Source: AP-15 sp963787425 (GTDB taxonomy: Bacteria; Pseudomonadota; Alphaproteobacteria; ATCC43930; CGMCC-115725). From it: a stretch of DNA of 64,000 nt. Position 1 is the stretch's first letter. Every line of letters starts with the position of its first letter. Below are positions 1 through 7,939 of this stretch, one piece after another. The notes beneath the pieces are model-generated. The model ran no database searches. It saw only the letters and a list, made by a program, of their open reading frames with translations, and was not told the DNA's origin. Location of the stretch: the NCBI GenBank assembly GCA_963787425.1, contig CAWBCV010000011.1, forward strand, positions 86,882 to 150,881, read 5' to 3'. Both the position numbers and the translations under genes were made by a program.

Positions 1-1
1 G

Positions 2-343
2 CTGGGGCGTGGCCGGCTCGGGGATGTGCGGCTGCTGTCGCCGCGTCTCGTCAGCTACGTGACGCGCAGCCACACCGGCGACCGCGGCGACGATGCGATG
101 GGCGGCATTCCGATGCACCGTGGTCTCGGCCCGCATGTCCGTGGTGACAGCGACCGCATCCGCGGCCTCGGCACAATCGCCGCGCCGGAGACCTTCGGAC
201 ATGGCGGCGCCGGCACCTCTTATTCGTGGGCCGACCCGAGCGGCGTGTCTTTCACCTACATCACGAACTTCATGTCGCCCGATCCGTGGCACACCGCCCG
301 CCTCGACCGCGTCGCCAACCTCGTGCACGCCGCGATCGATTGA
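2..343 (+). CDS. Serine hydrolase (class C beta-lactamase family), C-terminal part
   Basis: The reading frame is open from the first bases of the window, so the 5' part of the gene lies outside it. The visible 113 residues end in a segment reading FGHGGAGTSYSWADP followed by a conserved ITN strand. This matches the H-x-G third catalytic motif and C-terminal strand of beta-lactamase-related serine hydrolases (EstB-like esterases, D-aminopeptidases). The catalytic SxxK and YxN motifs would be upstream and cannot be checked. Substrate is unknown. A dispersed palindromic repeat starts about 15 bases after the stop. Confidence 0.75.
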   Translation: MGRGRLGDVRLLSPRLVSYVTRSHTGDRGDDAMGGIPMHRGLGPHVRGDSDRIRGLGTIAAPETFGHGGAGTSYSWADPSGVSFTYITNFMSPDPWHTARLDRVANLVHAAID

Positions 344-357
344 GCATGTTCGGCCGC

Positions 358-483
358 CGTCATTCCGGGGCGGGGGCGCAGTCCGCGAGCCCGGAACCCA
401 TGAACACAGGCCTCCGACCCGGTGGGCTCTGGCTGGTGTTCATGGATTCCGGGCCTGCCCCTTCGGGGCATCCCGGAAAGACA
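358..483. repeat. Dispersed palindromic intergenic repeat, about 125 bp
   Basis: The two halves are imperfect reverse complements: the left contains ATTCCGGGG, a CCCGGAA block and ATGAACAC, and the right mirrors them with GTGTTCATGG, ATTCCGGGCC and ATCCCGGAAAG. This is the form of a repeat scattered between genes in many Rhizobiales-like genomes. A partial copy of one arm occurs near 62277-62312. It also supplies the spurious N-terminal extension of the next reading frame. Confidence 0.7.
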
Positions 484-508
484 ATCGCTGTTGAGGCCTA
501 ATAATCCC

Positions 509-1840
509 ATGGCGCCAAAGGTCGATCCGGTTCGTTCCGACGAGGTAATGCCGGCGCGCGCCGATGTCGTGATCATCGGCGGCGGGATCATCGGCGCCAG
601 CACGGCTCTGTTCCTGGCCCAGAAGGGGGTCCGCGCCGTCCTGTGCGAGAAGGGGCACATTGCCGGCGAGCAGTCGAGCCGCAATTGGGGCTGGTGCCGC
701 AAAATGGGGCGTGATCCGCGCGAATTGCCGCTGATCATCGAGAGCCTGCGGCTCTGGCAGGGCATGAACGGGTTGGTCGAGGCGGAGACCGGTTTTCGCC
801 AGGCGGGCATCATGTATCTGGCCGAGACCCAGGCCGAGCTCGGGCAGCTCGAATCCTGGCTCGAGCACGCCCGCCAATATCAGCTCGACACCCGCATACT
901 CACCCGTGCCGAAGCGGCGGAGCTGATGCCCGGCTTGACTGGCAACTGGACCGGCGCACTCTACACCGCGAGCGACGGCAAAGCCGAGCCGCAGAGGGCG
1001 GCGCCCGCGATCGCGGAGGCGGCGCGGCGGCATGGCGCGGCGATTGTCACCCAATGCGCCGCACGCGGCATCGAAACAGAAGGCGGTCACGTCTCGGCGG
1101 TCGTGACCGAAAAGGGTCGGATCTCTTGCGACAAGGTCGTGCTCGCTGGCGGCGCATGGTGCCGGCTGTTCTGCGGCAATCTCGGTATCGCGCTGCCGCA
1201 GCTCAAAGTGCTGGCGACGGTGATGCGCACCCAGCCGCTCGAAGGCGGCCCGGAAATCTCCGCTTCGGGAGGGCTTTTCGGGTTTCGCAAACGGATGGAC
1301 GGCGGATACACCGTCGCGACCCTCGGGGTCCGGACAATCGACCTCGTGCCCGATAATTTTCGATTGTTTTTCGATTATCTGCCCGCAGCGCGGCTGCACT
1401 GGAAGAAGTTGCGGTTCCGCGTCGGCCGCCGCTGGCTCGAGGAATGGCGCATCCCGCGGCATTGGGGCTTGGACCAGACCTCCCCGTTCGAGGCGGTGCG
1501 CGTCCTCGATCCGGAGCCCGACCAATTCGTCGTCGATCGGGCGCGCGCCGCTACCGCCGAAGCCTTCCCGGTGTTCCGTAACGCGGTGGTCGCCGAAAGC
1601 TGGGGCGGGATGATCGATGTCATGCCCGACGCGATACCGGTGATCTCACCGGTGGAGAGCCTGCCCGGCTTTTTCATAGCCACCGGGTTCTCCGGCCACG
1701 GCTTCGGCATCGGCCCTGGCGCCGGCAAGCTGACTGCCGACATGGTCGCGGGTGACCCGGCCCTGGTCGACCCGGTGCCGTTTCGCTTGTCCCGGTTCAC
1801 CGACGGCTCGAACCCGCAGCCGCACCCGCTCGCCAGCTAA
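509..1840 (+). CDS. NAD(P)/FAD-dependent oxidoreductase, DAO family
   Basis: The 443-residue protein is an amine or amino-acid oxidoreductase of the D-amino-acid-oxidase / sarcosine-oxidase-beta fold. An N-terminal dinucleotide-binding motif GGGIIG sits at residues 24-29, an acidic residue ends beta-strand 2 (E47), and the motif SSRNWGW (56-62) is typical of the subgroup. A second FAD-contact segment near the C-terminus reads ATGFSGHGFGIGPGAGK. The frame extends 5' into a dispersed repeat, so I start at ATG 509; ATG 548, just before the Rossmann fold, is the alternative. The amine substrate cannot be told from sequence. Confidence 0.85.
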   Translation: MAPKVDPVRSDEVMPARADVVIIGGGIIGASTALFLAQKGVRAVLCEKGHIAGEQSSRNWGWCRKMGRDPRELPLIIESLRLWQGMNGLVEAETGFRQAGIMYLAETQAELGQLESWLEHARQYQLDTRILTRAEAAELMPGLTGNWTGALYTASDGKAEPQRAAPAIAEAARRHGAAIVTQCAARGIETEGGHVSAVVTEKGRISCDKVVLAGGAWCRLFCGNLGIALPQLKVLATVMRTQPLEGGPEISASGGLFGFRKRMDGGYTVATLGVRTIDLVPDNFRLFFDYLPAARLHWKKLRFRVGRRWLEEWRIPRHWGLDQTSPFEAVRVLDPEPDQFVVDRARAATAEAFPVFRNAVVAESWGGMIDVMPDAIPVISPVESLPGFFIATGFSGHGFGIGPGAGKLTADMVAGDPALVDPVPFRLSRFTDGSNPQPHPLAS

Positions 1841-1843
1841 AGG

Positions 1844-2362
1844 TCAGTTAATCGAGGCGAGCTCCTCGACGCGCAAACCGTCGCGGACGCGCGCGACCAG
1901 CGCTTCCGGGTCATAAACGACCCCGACCGGGTTCTTGTCAGTGGCCGAGCGCCCCCGCATGTAGGCTTGCCCGTCGGCCGCCATTGCGAAATTGTCGACC
2001 AGCAGCTCGACCTGGTTGTGGTCGGGATCATGGTAGTACATCGACGTCGTCACGCCATGATTGACGCAGCGATGCGGGCGGATGCCGATCTCCTTGAGCC
2101 GCTGATAATTGTCGATCAAATCGTCGAGCCCGCCATAGGTGAACGCGACGTGATTGAGGCCCGCCGCGTCCGGCTGCCGCTCCGTCAGCGGCCCGGGATC
2201 GAGGAAGGCGACCCGGTGATGCTCGTCGTCATAACTGATAAACGAGATGCGCTCGGCCTCGTAAAGTATTTCGGCACCGAGCACCGTGCAGTACCAATCG
2301 ATCATCTCGCGCCGGCGATTGGTCTGCAACACGATGTGCGACAGCTTTGTTGGTGACGCCAT
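1844..2362 (-). CDS. VOC-family (glyoxalase/extradiol dioxygenase-like) protein
   Basis: The 172-residue protein has the vicinal-oxygen-chelate pattern: H9 in the first strand (LSHIVLQT), H71 (GLNHVAF) and E119 (HNQVELLVD) form the expected 2-His-1-Glu metal site. The spacing and the YYHDPDHNQVEL segment resemble one-domain catechol 2,3-dioxygenase-like enzymes. It is convergent with the FAD oxidoreductase, whose stop is three bases away. Substrate is not predictable. Two other VOC genes near 61 kb belong to a different subfamily. Confidence 0.85.
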   Translation of the reverse strand: MASPTKLSHIVLQTNRRREMIDWYCTVLGAEILYEAERISFISYDDEHHRVAFLDPGPLTERQPDAAGLNHVAFTYGGLDDLIDNYQRLKEIGIRPHRCVNHGVTTSMYYHDPDHNQVELLVDNFAMAADGQAYMRGRSATDKNPVGVVYDPEALVARVRDGLRVEELASIN

Positions 2363-2425
2363 GCTCGCCTCACTTCCTCTGTTTGATCGTCGTAGTGTAT
2401 GCGATCCAGCCGGTAACGGGCAAAC

Positions 2426-3427
2426 TCAGATATAGACGCCCCGCATTCCACCTTCAGGGTAGCGGGTGCCCGCGGCGGCGCCGATCGGGATCGCTGTCGA
2501 GATGCGATCGATATCGGCCGCGGTCAAATGCACGCGCGTTGCGCCGAGATTTTCCTCCAGCCGCTCGATCCGCTTGGTGCCCGGGATCGGGATTACGTCG
2601 GGACCTTGCGCCAACAGCCAGGCGAGGCAGAGCTGCGCAGGGGTGCAGCCTTTTTCTTGGGCGATTGCTTCGATGCGTTGCACCAGCTCGCGGTTCTTGG
2701 CGAAGTTGTCGCCCATGAAGCGGGGGTGACGGCCGCGCGTGTCGCCCTCGGCCAAATTTCCGAGATCGGGGACGGCGCCCGTCAATAGGCTGCGGCCAAG
2801 CGGGGCGTAGGCGACGAAGGCGATGCCGAGGTCGCGGGTGAGCTCGCGCGTCTCGGTGGCTTCTTCCCGGTAGAGGAGTGAGAATTCACTTTGCACAGCG
2901 GCGATCGGGTGAGCGGCGTGGGCCCGCCGGATGCGCTCCGGCCGAGCTTCGCACAGCCCGAGGTAACGGACCTTGCCCTGCTCGACGAGCCGCGACATTG
3001 CGCCGACGGTTTCCTCGACCGGCACCCCTGGGTCGACACGGTGCTGATAATAGAGATCGATGACATCGACGCCGAGCCGCTTGAGGCTCGCGTCACACGC
3101 CTGAATAACATAGGCGGGGGTCCCGTCGACGCCGTTGGCGCCTCCGGGCCGGCGGGTCTGGCCAAATTTGGTCGCGATCACGACGCCGTTGCGCCGGCCC
3201 TTCAACGCCCGGCCGAGCAATTCCTCGTTCTGGCCCCAACCATACATGTCCGAGCTGTCGAAATGGTCGACCCCGAGCTCGATCGCGCGATGAATCAGCC
3301 GGACCCCGGCCTCGTCGTCGCTGGTGCCGTAGACGCCGGACAAAGACATGCAGCCGAGCCCGATCGCCGAGACCTCCGGTCCCGCCTTGCCGAGCCTTCT
3401 GCGCTGCGTAACATCCATGCCGCTCAT
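2426..3427 (-). CDS. Aldo/keto reductase
   Basis: A 333-residue NADPH-dependent oxidoreductase with the full aldo/keto reductase tetrad: D57, Y62, K87 (VVIATKFG) and H129 (DLYYQHRVDP). The C-terminal IPGTKRIERLEEN stretch is the cofactor-phosphate loop. It resembles the plant auxin-induced / YakC-type AKR group acting on aliphatic or sugar aldehydes. It is divergent from the following propeller gene across about 80 bp that must hold both promoters. Confidence 0.9.
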   Translation of the reverse strand: MSGMDVTQRRRLGKAGPEVSAIGLGCMSLSGVYGTSDDEAGVRLIHRAIELGVDHFDSSDMYGWGQNEELLGRALKGRRNGVVIATKFGQTRRPGGANGVDGTPAYVIQACDASLKRLGVDVIDLYYQHRVDPGVPVEETVGAMSRLVEQGKVRYLGLCEARPERIRRAHAAHPIAAVQSEFSLLYREEATETRELTRDLGIAFVAYAPLGRSLLTGAVPDLGNLAEGDTRGRHPRFMGDNFAKNRELVQRIEAIAQEKGCTPAQLCLAWLLAQGPDVIPIPGTKRIERLEENLGATRVHLTAADIDRISTAIPIGAAAGTRYPEGGMRGVYI

Positions 3428-3509
3428 CGCTCTCTCCGACCGCTAAAGCTTTGTGACAAGCTCTAATAGAGGGGTATGATCGCCGCGGCAATCCACGCGA
3501 GGGAGGAGA

Positions 3510-4559
3510 ATGATGGCGAGCACTCATGTCTACGCCGGCACGGCGCGGTCGATGGGGGCGACGGCAGGCGGTATTTTCCGTCAGGCTGCCGGCGACAACC
3601 GGTGGGAGCATCTGACCAACGGTGTGCCGGAAGACGCCGATGTCCACGCGATCACGGTCCATCCGGAAAACCCCGATGTGATCTATGTCGGCAGCACCAA
3701 GGGGGCCTATCGCAGCACCAATCGCGGCAACACCTGGGAGCGGCTCCGCCTTACCGAGGATGTTGACATCTGGTCGGTCTGCATCCACCCGAAGAACCCG
3801 CGCATCATTTATGCCGGTGCGACGCCTCCGGGTGTCTATCGCAGCGAAGACGGCGGCGACACCTGGCGCAAGATGGCCGACCCTGACCTCCCTGACCGGG
3901 TGATCATGGGTTTCGCTTGCCGGGTCATGCGGCTCGACGTCGATCCCAATTCGCCTGACGACGTCTATGCGACATTGGAAGCCAACGGCGCGATGCGCAG
4001 CCGCAACGGCGGCGAGAGCTGGGAGGATTGCACAGCCGATCTGATCCGCTTCTGCGAAGAGCCGAAATACCGCAGCCGCATCGGCAGCCAGACCGAGATC
4101 GAGGGCATGCTGGACGGCCACGCGCTGACCTGCAGCGCAGCGGCCCCCGGCACGGTGTTCTTGGCCAACCGCATGGGCCTCTTCCGCAGCAACGACCGCG
4201 GCGAGCATTGGCAAGACATGGAAATCAACCGGTTCTCGCCGTTGACCTATGGCCGCGACATCCGTGTCTCGCCGCACGACCCCAAGGTCATGTACGCCTG
4301 TCTCAGCCCGGCGGCGCGCAGCACCGACGGCTCGATCTACCGCACCGACGATGTCGGCCAGACCTGGAAGCGTTTCGACCATGGCATCAAAGCCGAGGCG
4401 ACAATGATGGGTGTCGCGGTGCATCCGCGCGACCCCAACCAAGTCTACGGCGTCTCCCGCTTCGGCCAGGTATTCGGCACACAAGACGGCGGCCGCACTT
4501 GGAACGAGACGCGGCTCCCCGATGGCGTCCGCGACGTCTACGCCGTCGCCTGCGGCTGA
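3510..4559 (+). CDS. WD40/YVTN/BNR-like beta-propeller protein
   Basis: The 349-residue protein contains six Asp-box (BNR) motifs of the form S/T-x-D-x-G-x-T-W at regular spacing: RSTNRGNTW, RSEDGGDTW, RSRNGGESW, RSNDRGEHW, RTDDVGQTW and GTQDGGRTW. This predicts a six- or seven-bladed sialidase/sortilin-like propeller. No signal peptide or catalytic sialidase arginine triad was seen, so it is probably a cytosolic binding or lactonase-like propeller. Start ATG 3510 (a second ATG follows at once) is preceded by GGAGGAGA. Confidence 0.8.
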   Translation: MMASTHVYAGTARSMGATAGGIFRQAAGDNRWEHLTNGVPEDADVHAITVHPENPDVIYVGSTKGAYRSTNRGNTWERLRLTEDVDIWSVCIHPKNPRIIYAGATPPGVYRSEDGGDTWRKMADPDLPDRVIMGFACRVMRLDVDPNSPDDVYATLEANGAMRSRNGGESWEDCTADLIRFCEEPKYRSRIGSQTEIEGMLDGHALTCSAAAPGTVFLANRMGLFRSNDRGEHWQDMEINRFSPLTYGRDIRVSPHDPKVMYACLSPAARSTDGSIYRTDDVGQTWKRFDHGIKAEATMMGVAVHPRDPNQVYGVSRFGQVFGTQDGGRTWNETRLPDGVRDVYAVACG

Positions 4560-4562
4560 GCC

Positions 4563-4822
4563 CCCCGCGATCGGCACCCCAGTGATCCGCCAGATTGGGC
4601 CGATGCCGCTTTCCTCACTGCCGCCGAACGGGGGCGATCTCGCCAGCGGATTTGGCGAGATCATGCCTTCGTTGATGCCGACGATGCCGTATTCGAGGGC
4701 CTCGGCGACGCGCCAGATGCGGCCGATGTGGCGGCTGTAAAATAGACGGCACCCCCTCCCTTCCCTCCCCCGCGAGCGGAGGAGGGTTAGGGTGGGGGCT
4801 TCGTTGGCCATCTTGACCCGCA
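4563..4822 (-). pseudogene. gabD fragment F5 (interrupted by a REP-like repeat)
   Basis: The plus-strand text matches the complement of gabD around residues 402-461, including the AEALEYGIVGINEG region. Homology is broken at about 4745-4800 by a GC-rich palindrome and resumes with the gabD stretch corresponding to residues 402-407. It carries two derived insertions also seen in fragments F3/F4: extra bases giving SGIGPIWRITG instead of SGIGREGSKYG, and a short insertion in the TEIAPFGG region. No open frame survives. It lies just after the propeller stop. Confidence 0.85.
4745..4800. repeat. REP-like GC-rich palindromic repeat, copy 1
   Basis: A block of CCCTCCC followed by CCGCGAGCGG and GGAGGGTTAGGGTGGGGG folds on itself. 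A near-identical copy is at 6848-6897, and related blocks lie at junctions near 27030, 29430 and 35340. Here it has been inserted into, and replaced part of, gabD fragment F5. Confidence 0.7.
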
Positions 4823-4900
4823 AAAACCGCCCTGCGCCCATCGCGCACCCCCTGTTCCGCCTGTTTTATCAGGGCGAGATCAGGCATCGCCAACTCCTTC

Positions 4901-4927
4901 AAAAACAAAAGGCCCCGCTCGCGGGGC
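4901..4927 (-). terminator. Rho-independent terminator (minus strand)
   Basis: Read on the minus strand, the stem GCCCCGC/GCGGGGC is followed by CTTTTGTTTTT, the classical GC stem plus T-tract. It lies about 180 bp downstream of mazF, with gabD fragment F6 between, and would end mazEF transcription or once ended the gene whose remnants lie here. Confidence 0.65.
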
Positions 4928-4983
4928 GCCGATCTCGCAACGATACGATGCGATTATGGCGACTTTACAGTCGCTTACTTATG

Positions 4984-5099
4984 GCACCGGCGGTCCCGGC
5001 GAGGCGCCTGGTGAAGGCGTCGTAGACGCCGGCTTGCACCAGGATGCGGTGGGCGCAGACGCAGGTCTGGCTGGGCGTCGCGCGGGGCCCAACGCGACG
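4984..5099 (-). pseudogene. gabD fragment F6 (catalytic-cysteine region)
   Basis: This stretch matches the complement of gabD residues about 284-316, the segment containing the catalytic cysteine (SQTCVCAHRILVQ in the fragment, GQTCVCANRILVQ in the intact gene). It lies further 5' in gabD than any other fragment. It is separated from F5 by 160 bp that hold a terminator, so F5 and F6 may be pieces of one older, longer copy. Confidence 0.85.
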
Positions 5100-5108
5100 A
5101 AAATTCCG

Positions 5109-5447
5109 CTAGTGCCCTATCAGGGCCACCAATTTCATGCGAACTTCGTGCAGAATTTCTGCGGGAACCCTAGCTCCGGCGTAGCTGATCGGGCGCGCCA
5201 GCGTATCGATGCTGCGCACGTGGCTGGTCAAGATCTCTCCGGAAACCGGCAGCCCCATCGGCAGCACAACGCTGGTGCCAAACGGCCGAACGCGCGAGGT
5301 AATCGGGCAGACGATCGCGAACTCCGTTACCCGGCAAAAGTCGGCTGGTGAGACGACCAACGCGGGGCGTCGACCGCCCTGCTCGCGACCGACGCCGGGA
5401 TCAAAATCGGCCCAGATAAGATCGCCCGCCTCCGGCGCGTATGCCAT
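5109..5447 (-). CDS. mazF: MazF/PemK-family mRNA interferase toxin
   Basis: A 112-residue protein with the PemK/MazF fold signature. The N-terminal GDLIWADFDPGVGREQGGRR region precedes PALVVSP, and the central CPITSR strand and the GEILTSHVRSID segment are typical. Members cut RNA at short sequence motifs. The start lies 4 bp after the mazE stop, as expected for a co-translated antitoxin-toxin pair. The module lies between gabD fragments F6 and F4. Confidence 0.9.
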   Translation of the reverse strand: MAYAPEAGDLIWADFDPGVGREQGGRRPALVVSPADFCRVTEFAIVCPITSRVRPFGTSVVLPMGLPVSGEILTSHVRSIDTLARPISYAGARVPAEILHEVRMKLVALIGH

Positions 5448-5451
5448 TACC

Positions 5452-5694
5452 TCATTCGACGATCTCGCGACCCTTGTCAGGTCCCCAATCGAAGGCCTGG
5501 CGCATTGCCTCTGGAGTCATCCCCTGCAACAGGTCGGCGAGGACATAGCGCGGGCGAGCCGGAGAAATGATGATACGGTCGCCCTCAGCCTCTACATCGA
5601 CCCGGGCTCCCTCGCGCAGGCCCGCTCGAAGCGCAATGTCCTTGGGAATGCGCAGGCCAAGGCTGTTGCCCCAGCGTGCGACCTGCACTTGCAT
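5452..5694 (-). CDS. mazE: MazE/AbrB-family antitoxin
   Basis: An 80-residue antitoxin with the swapped-hairpin AbrB DNA-binding fold at the N-terminus (VARWGNSLGLRIPKDIA, residues 5-21) and an acidic C-terminal tail (GPDKGREIVE) that would wrap MazF. GGAGG sits 4 bases before the ATG. It is the first gene of the pair and would autoregulate the promoter directly upstream. Confidence 0.9.
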   Translation of the reverse strand: MQVQVARWGNSLGLRIPKDIALRAGLREGARVDVEAEGDRIIISPARPRYVLADLLQGMTPEAMRQAFDWGPDKGREIVE

Positions 5695-5699
5695 TGAGC

Positions 5700-5752
5700 C
5701 TCCGCTCGATATCTTGGAATATACATAGAATATCCCATCCGCGCAGTCAAGT
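5700..5752 (-). promoter_or_regulatory. Candidate mazEF promoter/operator
   Basis: On the minus strand TTGACT (5750-5745) is followed after 17 bp by TATGTA (5727-5722). The region around the -10 is strikingly AT-rich with GATAT/ATATC arms, a plausible MazE operator. It starts right after the stop codon of gabD fragment F4, so the cassette promoter abuts the gabD-derived sequence. Confidence 0.45.
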
Positions 5753-5977
5753 CAGCGGTCGATGCCGCCCATGCAGAGGTATTTGACTTCGAGGAATTCC
5801 TCGATGCCGTATTTCGAGCCCCAGTAACCCGCCCGATGGGCCCGATGCCGCTTTCCTTCATGCCGCCGAAGGGGGCGATCTCGCCAGCGGGATTTCGGCG
5901 AGATGATGCCCTCGTTGATGCCGACAATGCCGTATTCGAGCGCCTCGGCGACGCGCCAGATGCGGCCGAAATACGAG
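5753..5977 (-). pseudogene. gabD fragment F4 (retains a stop codon at the native position)
   Basis: The complement of gabD residues about 421-485 is recognisable, including the very C-terminus (VKYLCMGGIDR) and a stop codon. The stop is TGA where intact gabD has TAG, so the homology boundary coincides with the stop. It shares derived insertions with F3 and F5 (GIGPIGRVTGAR in place of GIGREGSKYG). The frame is broken. Confidence 0.9.
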
Positions 5978-6068
5978 ATTCGCTCAGTGGGCTCGCGACG
6001 GGTGGTAACGCGATGTCATGGCCCAACCGACGTCGCCGAAAGCGTGGTGACGCAATGCGGAGGACTGA

Positions 6069-6632
6069 ATGCCTGCCTCACATCTTCAGACCCTGCGCGC
6101 GATGGCGTACAACAACGCCTGGGCGAACCATCGCTTGCTCGCGGCCTGTGCCGGATTGACGCAAGCGGAGTTCGAGGCGCCGCGAACGGCATTTTTCCCG
6201 TCGATCCAGGCGACCTTGAACCACATCCTGATCATCGACCGGTTCTACGTCGATGCGCTCGAGGGTGGCACGCTCGGTCCGGCCGCGTGGGCGGATCCAA
6301 TTCCCTGTCCCACCGTCTCGGACCTGCGGTCGGCTCAGGTGGCGATCGATCGTCGATTGATCGCCTGGTGCGGGGCGCTGGACGAAGCCGGGCCAGATCG
6401 GATCATCCGTGTGCACCGCGGCACGCGCGTGCAGACGGAGCGGGCCGACCGCCTTCTGCTGCACCTCTTCCAGCACCAGATCCATCATCGCGGCCAGGCA
6501 CACGCGATGCTCAGCGGCACTGCCGTAGCGCCGCCGCAGCTCGACGGGTTCTTCTCGGTCGCAGAGGCACCGTTGCGCGCCGCCGAGTTCGACGAGCTCG
6601 GATGGACCGAGGCGACAATTTGGCAGGAGTAG
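6069..6632 (+). CDS. DinB-family protein
   Basis: A 187-residue four-helix DinB/YfiT-like protein. The metal-site histidines expected in the family are present: H in ATLNHILIIDRF near residue 52 and the HQIHHRGQAH motif near residues 137-146. Members are thiol-dependent transferases or of unknown function. GGAGGA sits 5 bases before ATG 6069. It is on the plus strand, opposite to the flanking gabD fragments F4 and F3, and is the sole cargo of this unit. Confidence 0.85.
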   Translation: MPASHLQTLRAMAYNNAWANHRLLAACAGLTQAEFEAPRTAFFPSIQATLNHILIIDRFYVDALEGGTLGPAAWADPIPCPTVSDLRSAQVAIDRRLIAWCGALDEAGPDRIIRVHRGTRVQTERADRLLLHLFQHQIHHRGQAHAMLSGTAVAPPQLDGFFSVAEAPLRAAEFDELGWTEATIWQE

Positions 6633-6691
6633 GACCGCCCAACGGCATTTCGAGGAACCGTCAAAACCCGACGGACCTAGCTGGCCCGCCC

Positions 6692-6848
6692 CGATCTCAT
6701 TGACGTCGAGGAATTCCTCGATGCTGTACTCGAGCCCCAGTGACCCCCCAGATGGGGCCGATGCCGGTTTCCTTCATGCCGCCGAACGGTGCGATCTCGG
6801 TCGATATGACGCGCTCGTGATGCCGACGGTGCCGTATTCAAGCAGATG
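6692..6848 (-). pseudogene. gabD fragment F3
   Basis: This segment matches the complement of gabD residues about 433-477 (EEFLE, SGIG, GGMKE, STEI, GIV regions) with several base changes and indels. It carries the same replacement of the REGSKYG-coding bases by a GPIWGVTG-type insertion found in F4 and F5. It runs straight into a REP-like palindrome at its inner end. Confidence 0.85.
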
Positions 6849-6897
6849 CGCCCCCTCCCTTCACTCCCCCGCGAGCGGGGAGGGTTAGGGTGGGGGC
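6848..6897. repeat. REP-like GC-rich palindromic repeat, copy 2
   Basis: CCCCTCCC, then CCCCCGCGAGCGGGGAGGG and TTAGGGTGGGGG: almost identical to the copy at 4745-4800 and likewise at the edge of a gabD fragment. Confidence 0.7.
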
Positions 6898-6961
6898 ATC
6901 GTTGCTCGCCGCCGGTCTCGTTCGAGCCGTTGGTCGCTCTACGAGGTTCCTGCCTCCTGGA

Positions 6962-6991
6962 TTGACTGGACCAGACACTGGTCCATATTAA
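6962..6991 (+). promoter_or_regulatory. Promoter and palindromic operator of the Phd/PIN toxin-antitoxin pair
   Basis: A perfect inverted repeat, TGGACCAG-ACA-CTGGTCCA (6967-6985), lies between a -35-like TTGACT (6962-6967) and an AT-rich -10 region (TATTAA, 6986-6991). It is 30-50 bp upstream of the antitoxin ATG. The position suggests repression by the antitoxin or antitoxin-toxin complex. Confidence 0.6.
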
Positions 6992-7018
6992 TGGAGTGTT
7001 AGGCCAGGAGAGGATCGG

Positions 7019-7276
7019 ATGCGGGTTGCAGTAACCAACGCCAAGGGGCAGTTGACGGAATTGATCCGCCGCGCCGAAGCGGGAGAAGAGGTCGTGCTGA
7101 CCAGGCACGGCCGGGCGGTGGTGCGTCTGGTGCCCGTCGAAGCCGCCGTGGCACCCGCAGCACGCAAGAAACTGCTCGAAGCGGTACGGTCATCCGGGGC
7201 CGCCAGGGCACGCACGGGAGAAAGCGCTGCCAGAAGCCAGGACTTCCTGTTTGGGCCGGATGGTCTGCCCCGATGA
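7019..7276 (+). CDS. Phd/YefM-family antitoxin (VapB partner)
   Basis: An 85-residue antitoxin. The N-terminal pattern VAVTNAKGQLTELIRRAEAGEEVVLTRHG with RAVVRLVP is the classical Phd/YefM DNA-binding fold. The C-terminal 35 residues are the toxin-neutralising tail. Its stop overlaps the toxin start by 4 bp (ATGA), implying coupled translation. A perfect palindrome lies in the promoter. Confidence 0.9.
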   Translation: MRVAVTNAKGQLTELIRRAEAGEEVVLTRHGRAVVRLVPVEAAVAPAARKKLLEAVRSSGAARARTGESAARSQDFLFGPDGLPR

Positions 7277-7662
7277 TTGCCGTCGATACTTCGGCGCTGA
7301 TGGCGATCGCGCTCGGCGAAACCGGAGCGGATGCCTGCATAAGGGTTCTGGAAACCGAGACCGAAATCGTCATTTCCGCGGCAACGGTGGCGGAAGCTCT
7401 GATCGTCGCCGACCGGCGCAACGTCGGCGAAGAAATGACCCGCCTGATCGACGGGCTAGGCTTTGAGATCGTCTCGGTAACGTCGGCCTCGGCACGCCGC
7501 ATCGCTGCTGCTTATGCGCGATGGGGGAGGGGCGCGCACCCCGCGGGGCTGAATTTTGGCGACTGCTTTTCGTACGAAGTCGCCAAAGAACGCTCTTGCC
7601 CGTTGCTCTATGTCGGCGCCGATTTCTCGCAAACCGATCTCGAAAGTGCCCTTTCAAACTAA
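7273..7662 (+). CDS. vapC: PIN-domain ribonuclease toxin (VapC family)
   Basis: A 129-residue PIN-domain protein. The N-terminal IAVDTSALMAIALGE supplies the first catalytic aspartate, E41 lies in AATVAEALIV, and the C-terminal LNFGDCFSYEVAKE supplies the later acidic residue. The LLYVGADFSQTDL ending is typical of VapC toxins that cleave tRNA or rRNA. It overlaps its antitoxin by 4 bp. gabD fragment F2 begins 10 bp after the stop. Confidence 0.9.
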   Translation: MIAVDTSALMAIALGETGADACIRVLETETEIVISAATVAEALIVADRRNVGEEMTRLIDGLGFEIVSVTSASARRIAAAYARWGRGAHPAGLNFGDCFSYEVAKERSCPLLYVGADFSQTDLESALSN

Positions 7663-7671
7663 AGGGCCGAG

Positions 7672-7886
7672 CCGGCCGATGCCGCTTTTCTTGAAGCGGT
7701 AGAGCGGGGCGACCGGGCCAAAGGTTTCCTCCTTGGTGATGACCATGTCGGTCGTCACATCGGTCAGCACCGTCCGCTCGAAGAAGCCGCCGCCCTGCGC
7801 GGCGCGTTTGCCGCCGGTGACGAACTTGGCGCCCTTCTTGACCGCGTCGGCGATGTGCGCCTCGACCTTCTCGACCGCCTTCAAGA
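7672..7886 (-). pseudogene. gabD fragment F2 (internally deleted)
   Basis: The complement encodes gabD residues about 334-398 (MKAVEKVEAHIADA to APLYRFK) almost unchanged, then jumps to the KSGIGR segment near residue 458, deleting about 60 codons at a shared AAG. The remaining tail is lost. It is less decayed than F3-F6 but more than F1, in line with its position in the array. Confidence 0.9.
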
Positions 7887-7939
7887 ACGGAGGCGCGCCG
7901 ATGCTTCCCCTCTACGCCGCGCGGATTGAGGATCCCGGC

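Noticed and set aside
422..508. N-terminal extension of the first FAD oxidoreductase
   Set aside because: It lies in a dispersed palindromic repeat and has no family similarity; the protein is complete from 509.
3093..4841. 582-codon minus-strand frame
   Set aside because: Shadow of the aldo/keto reductase and propeller genes; arginine-rich translation without family features.
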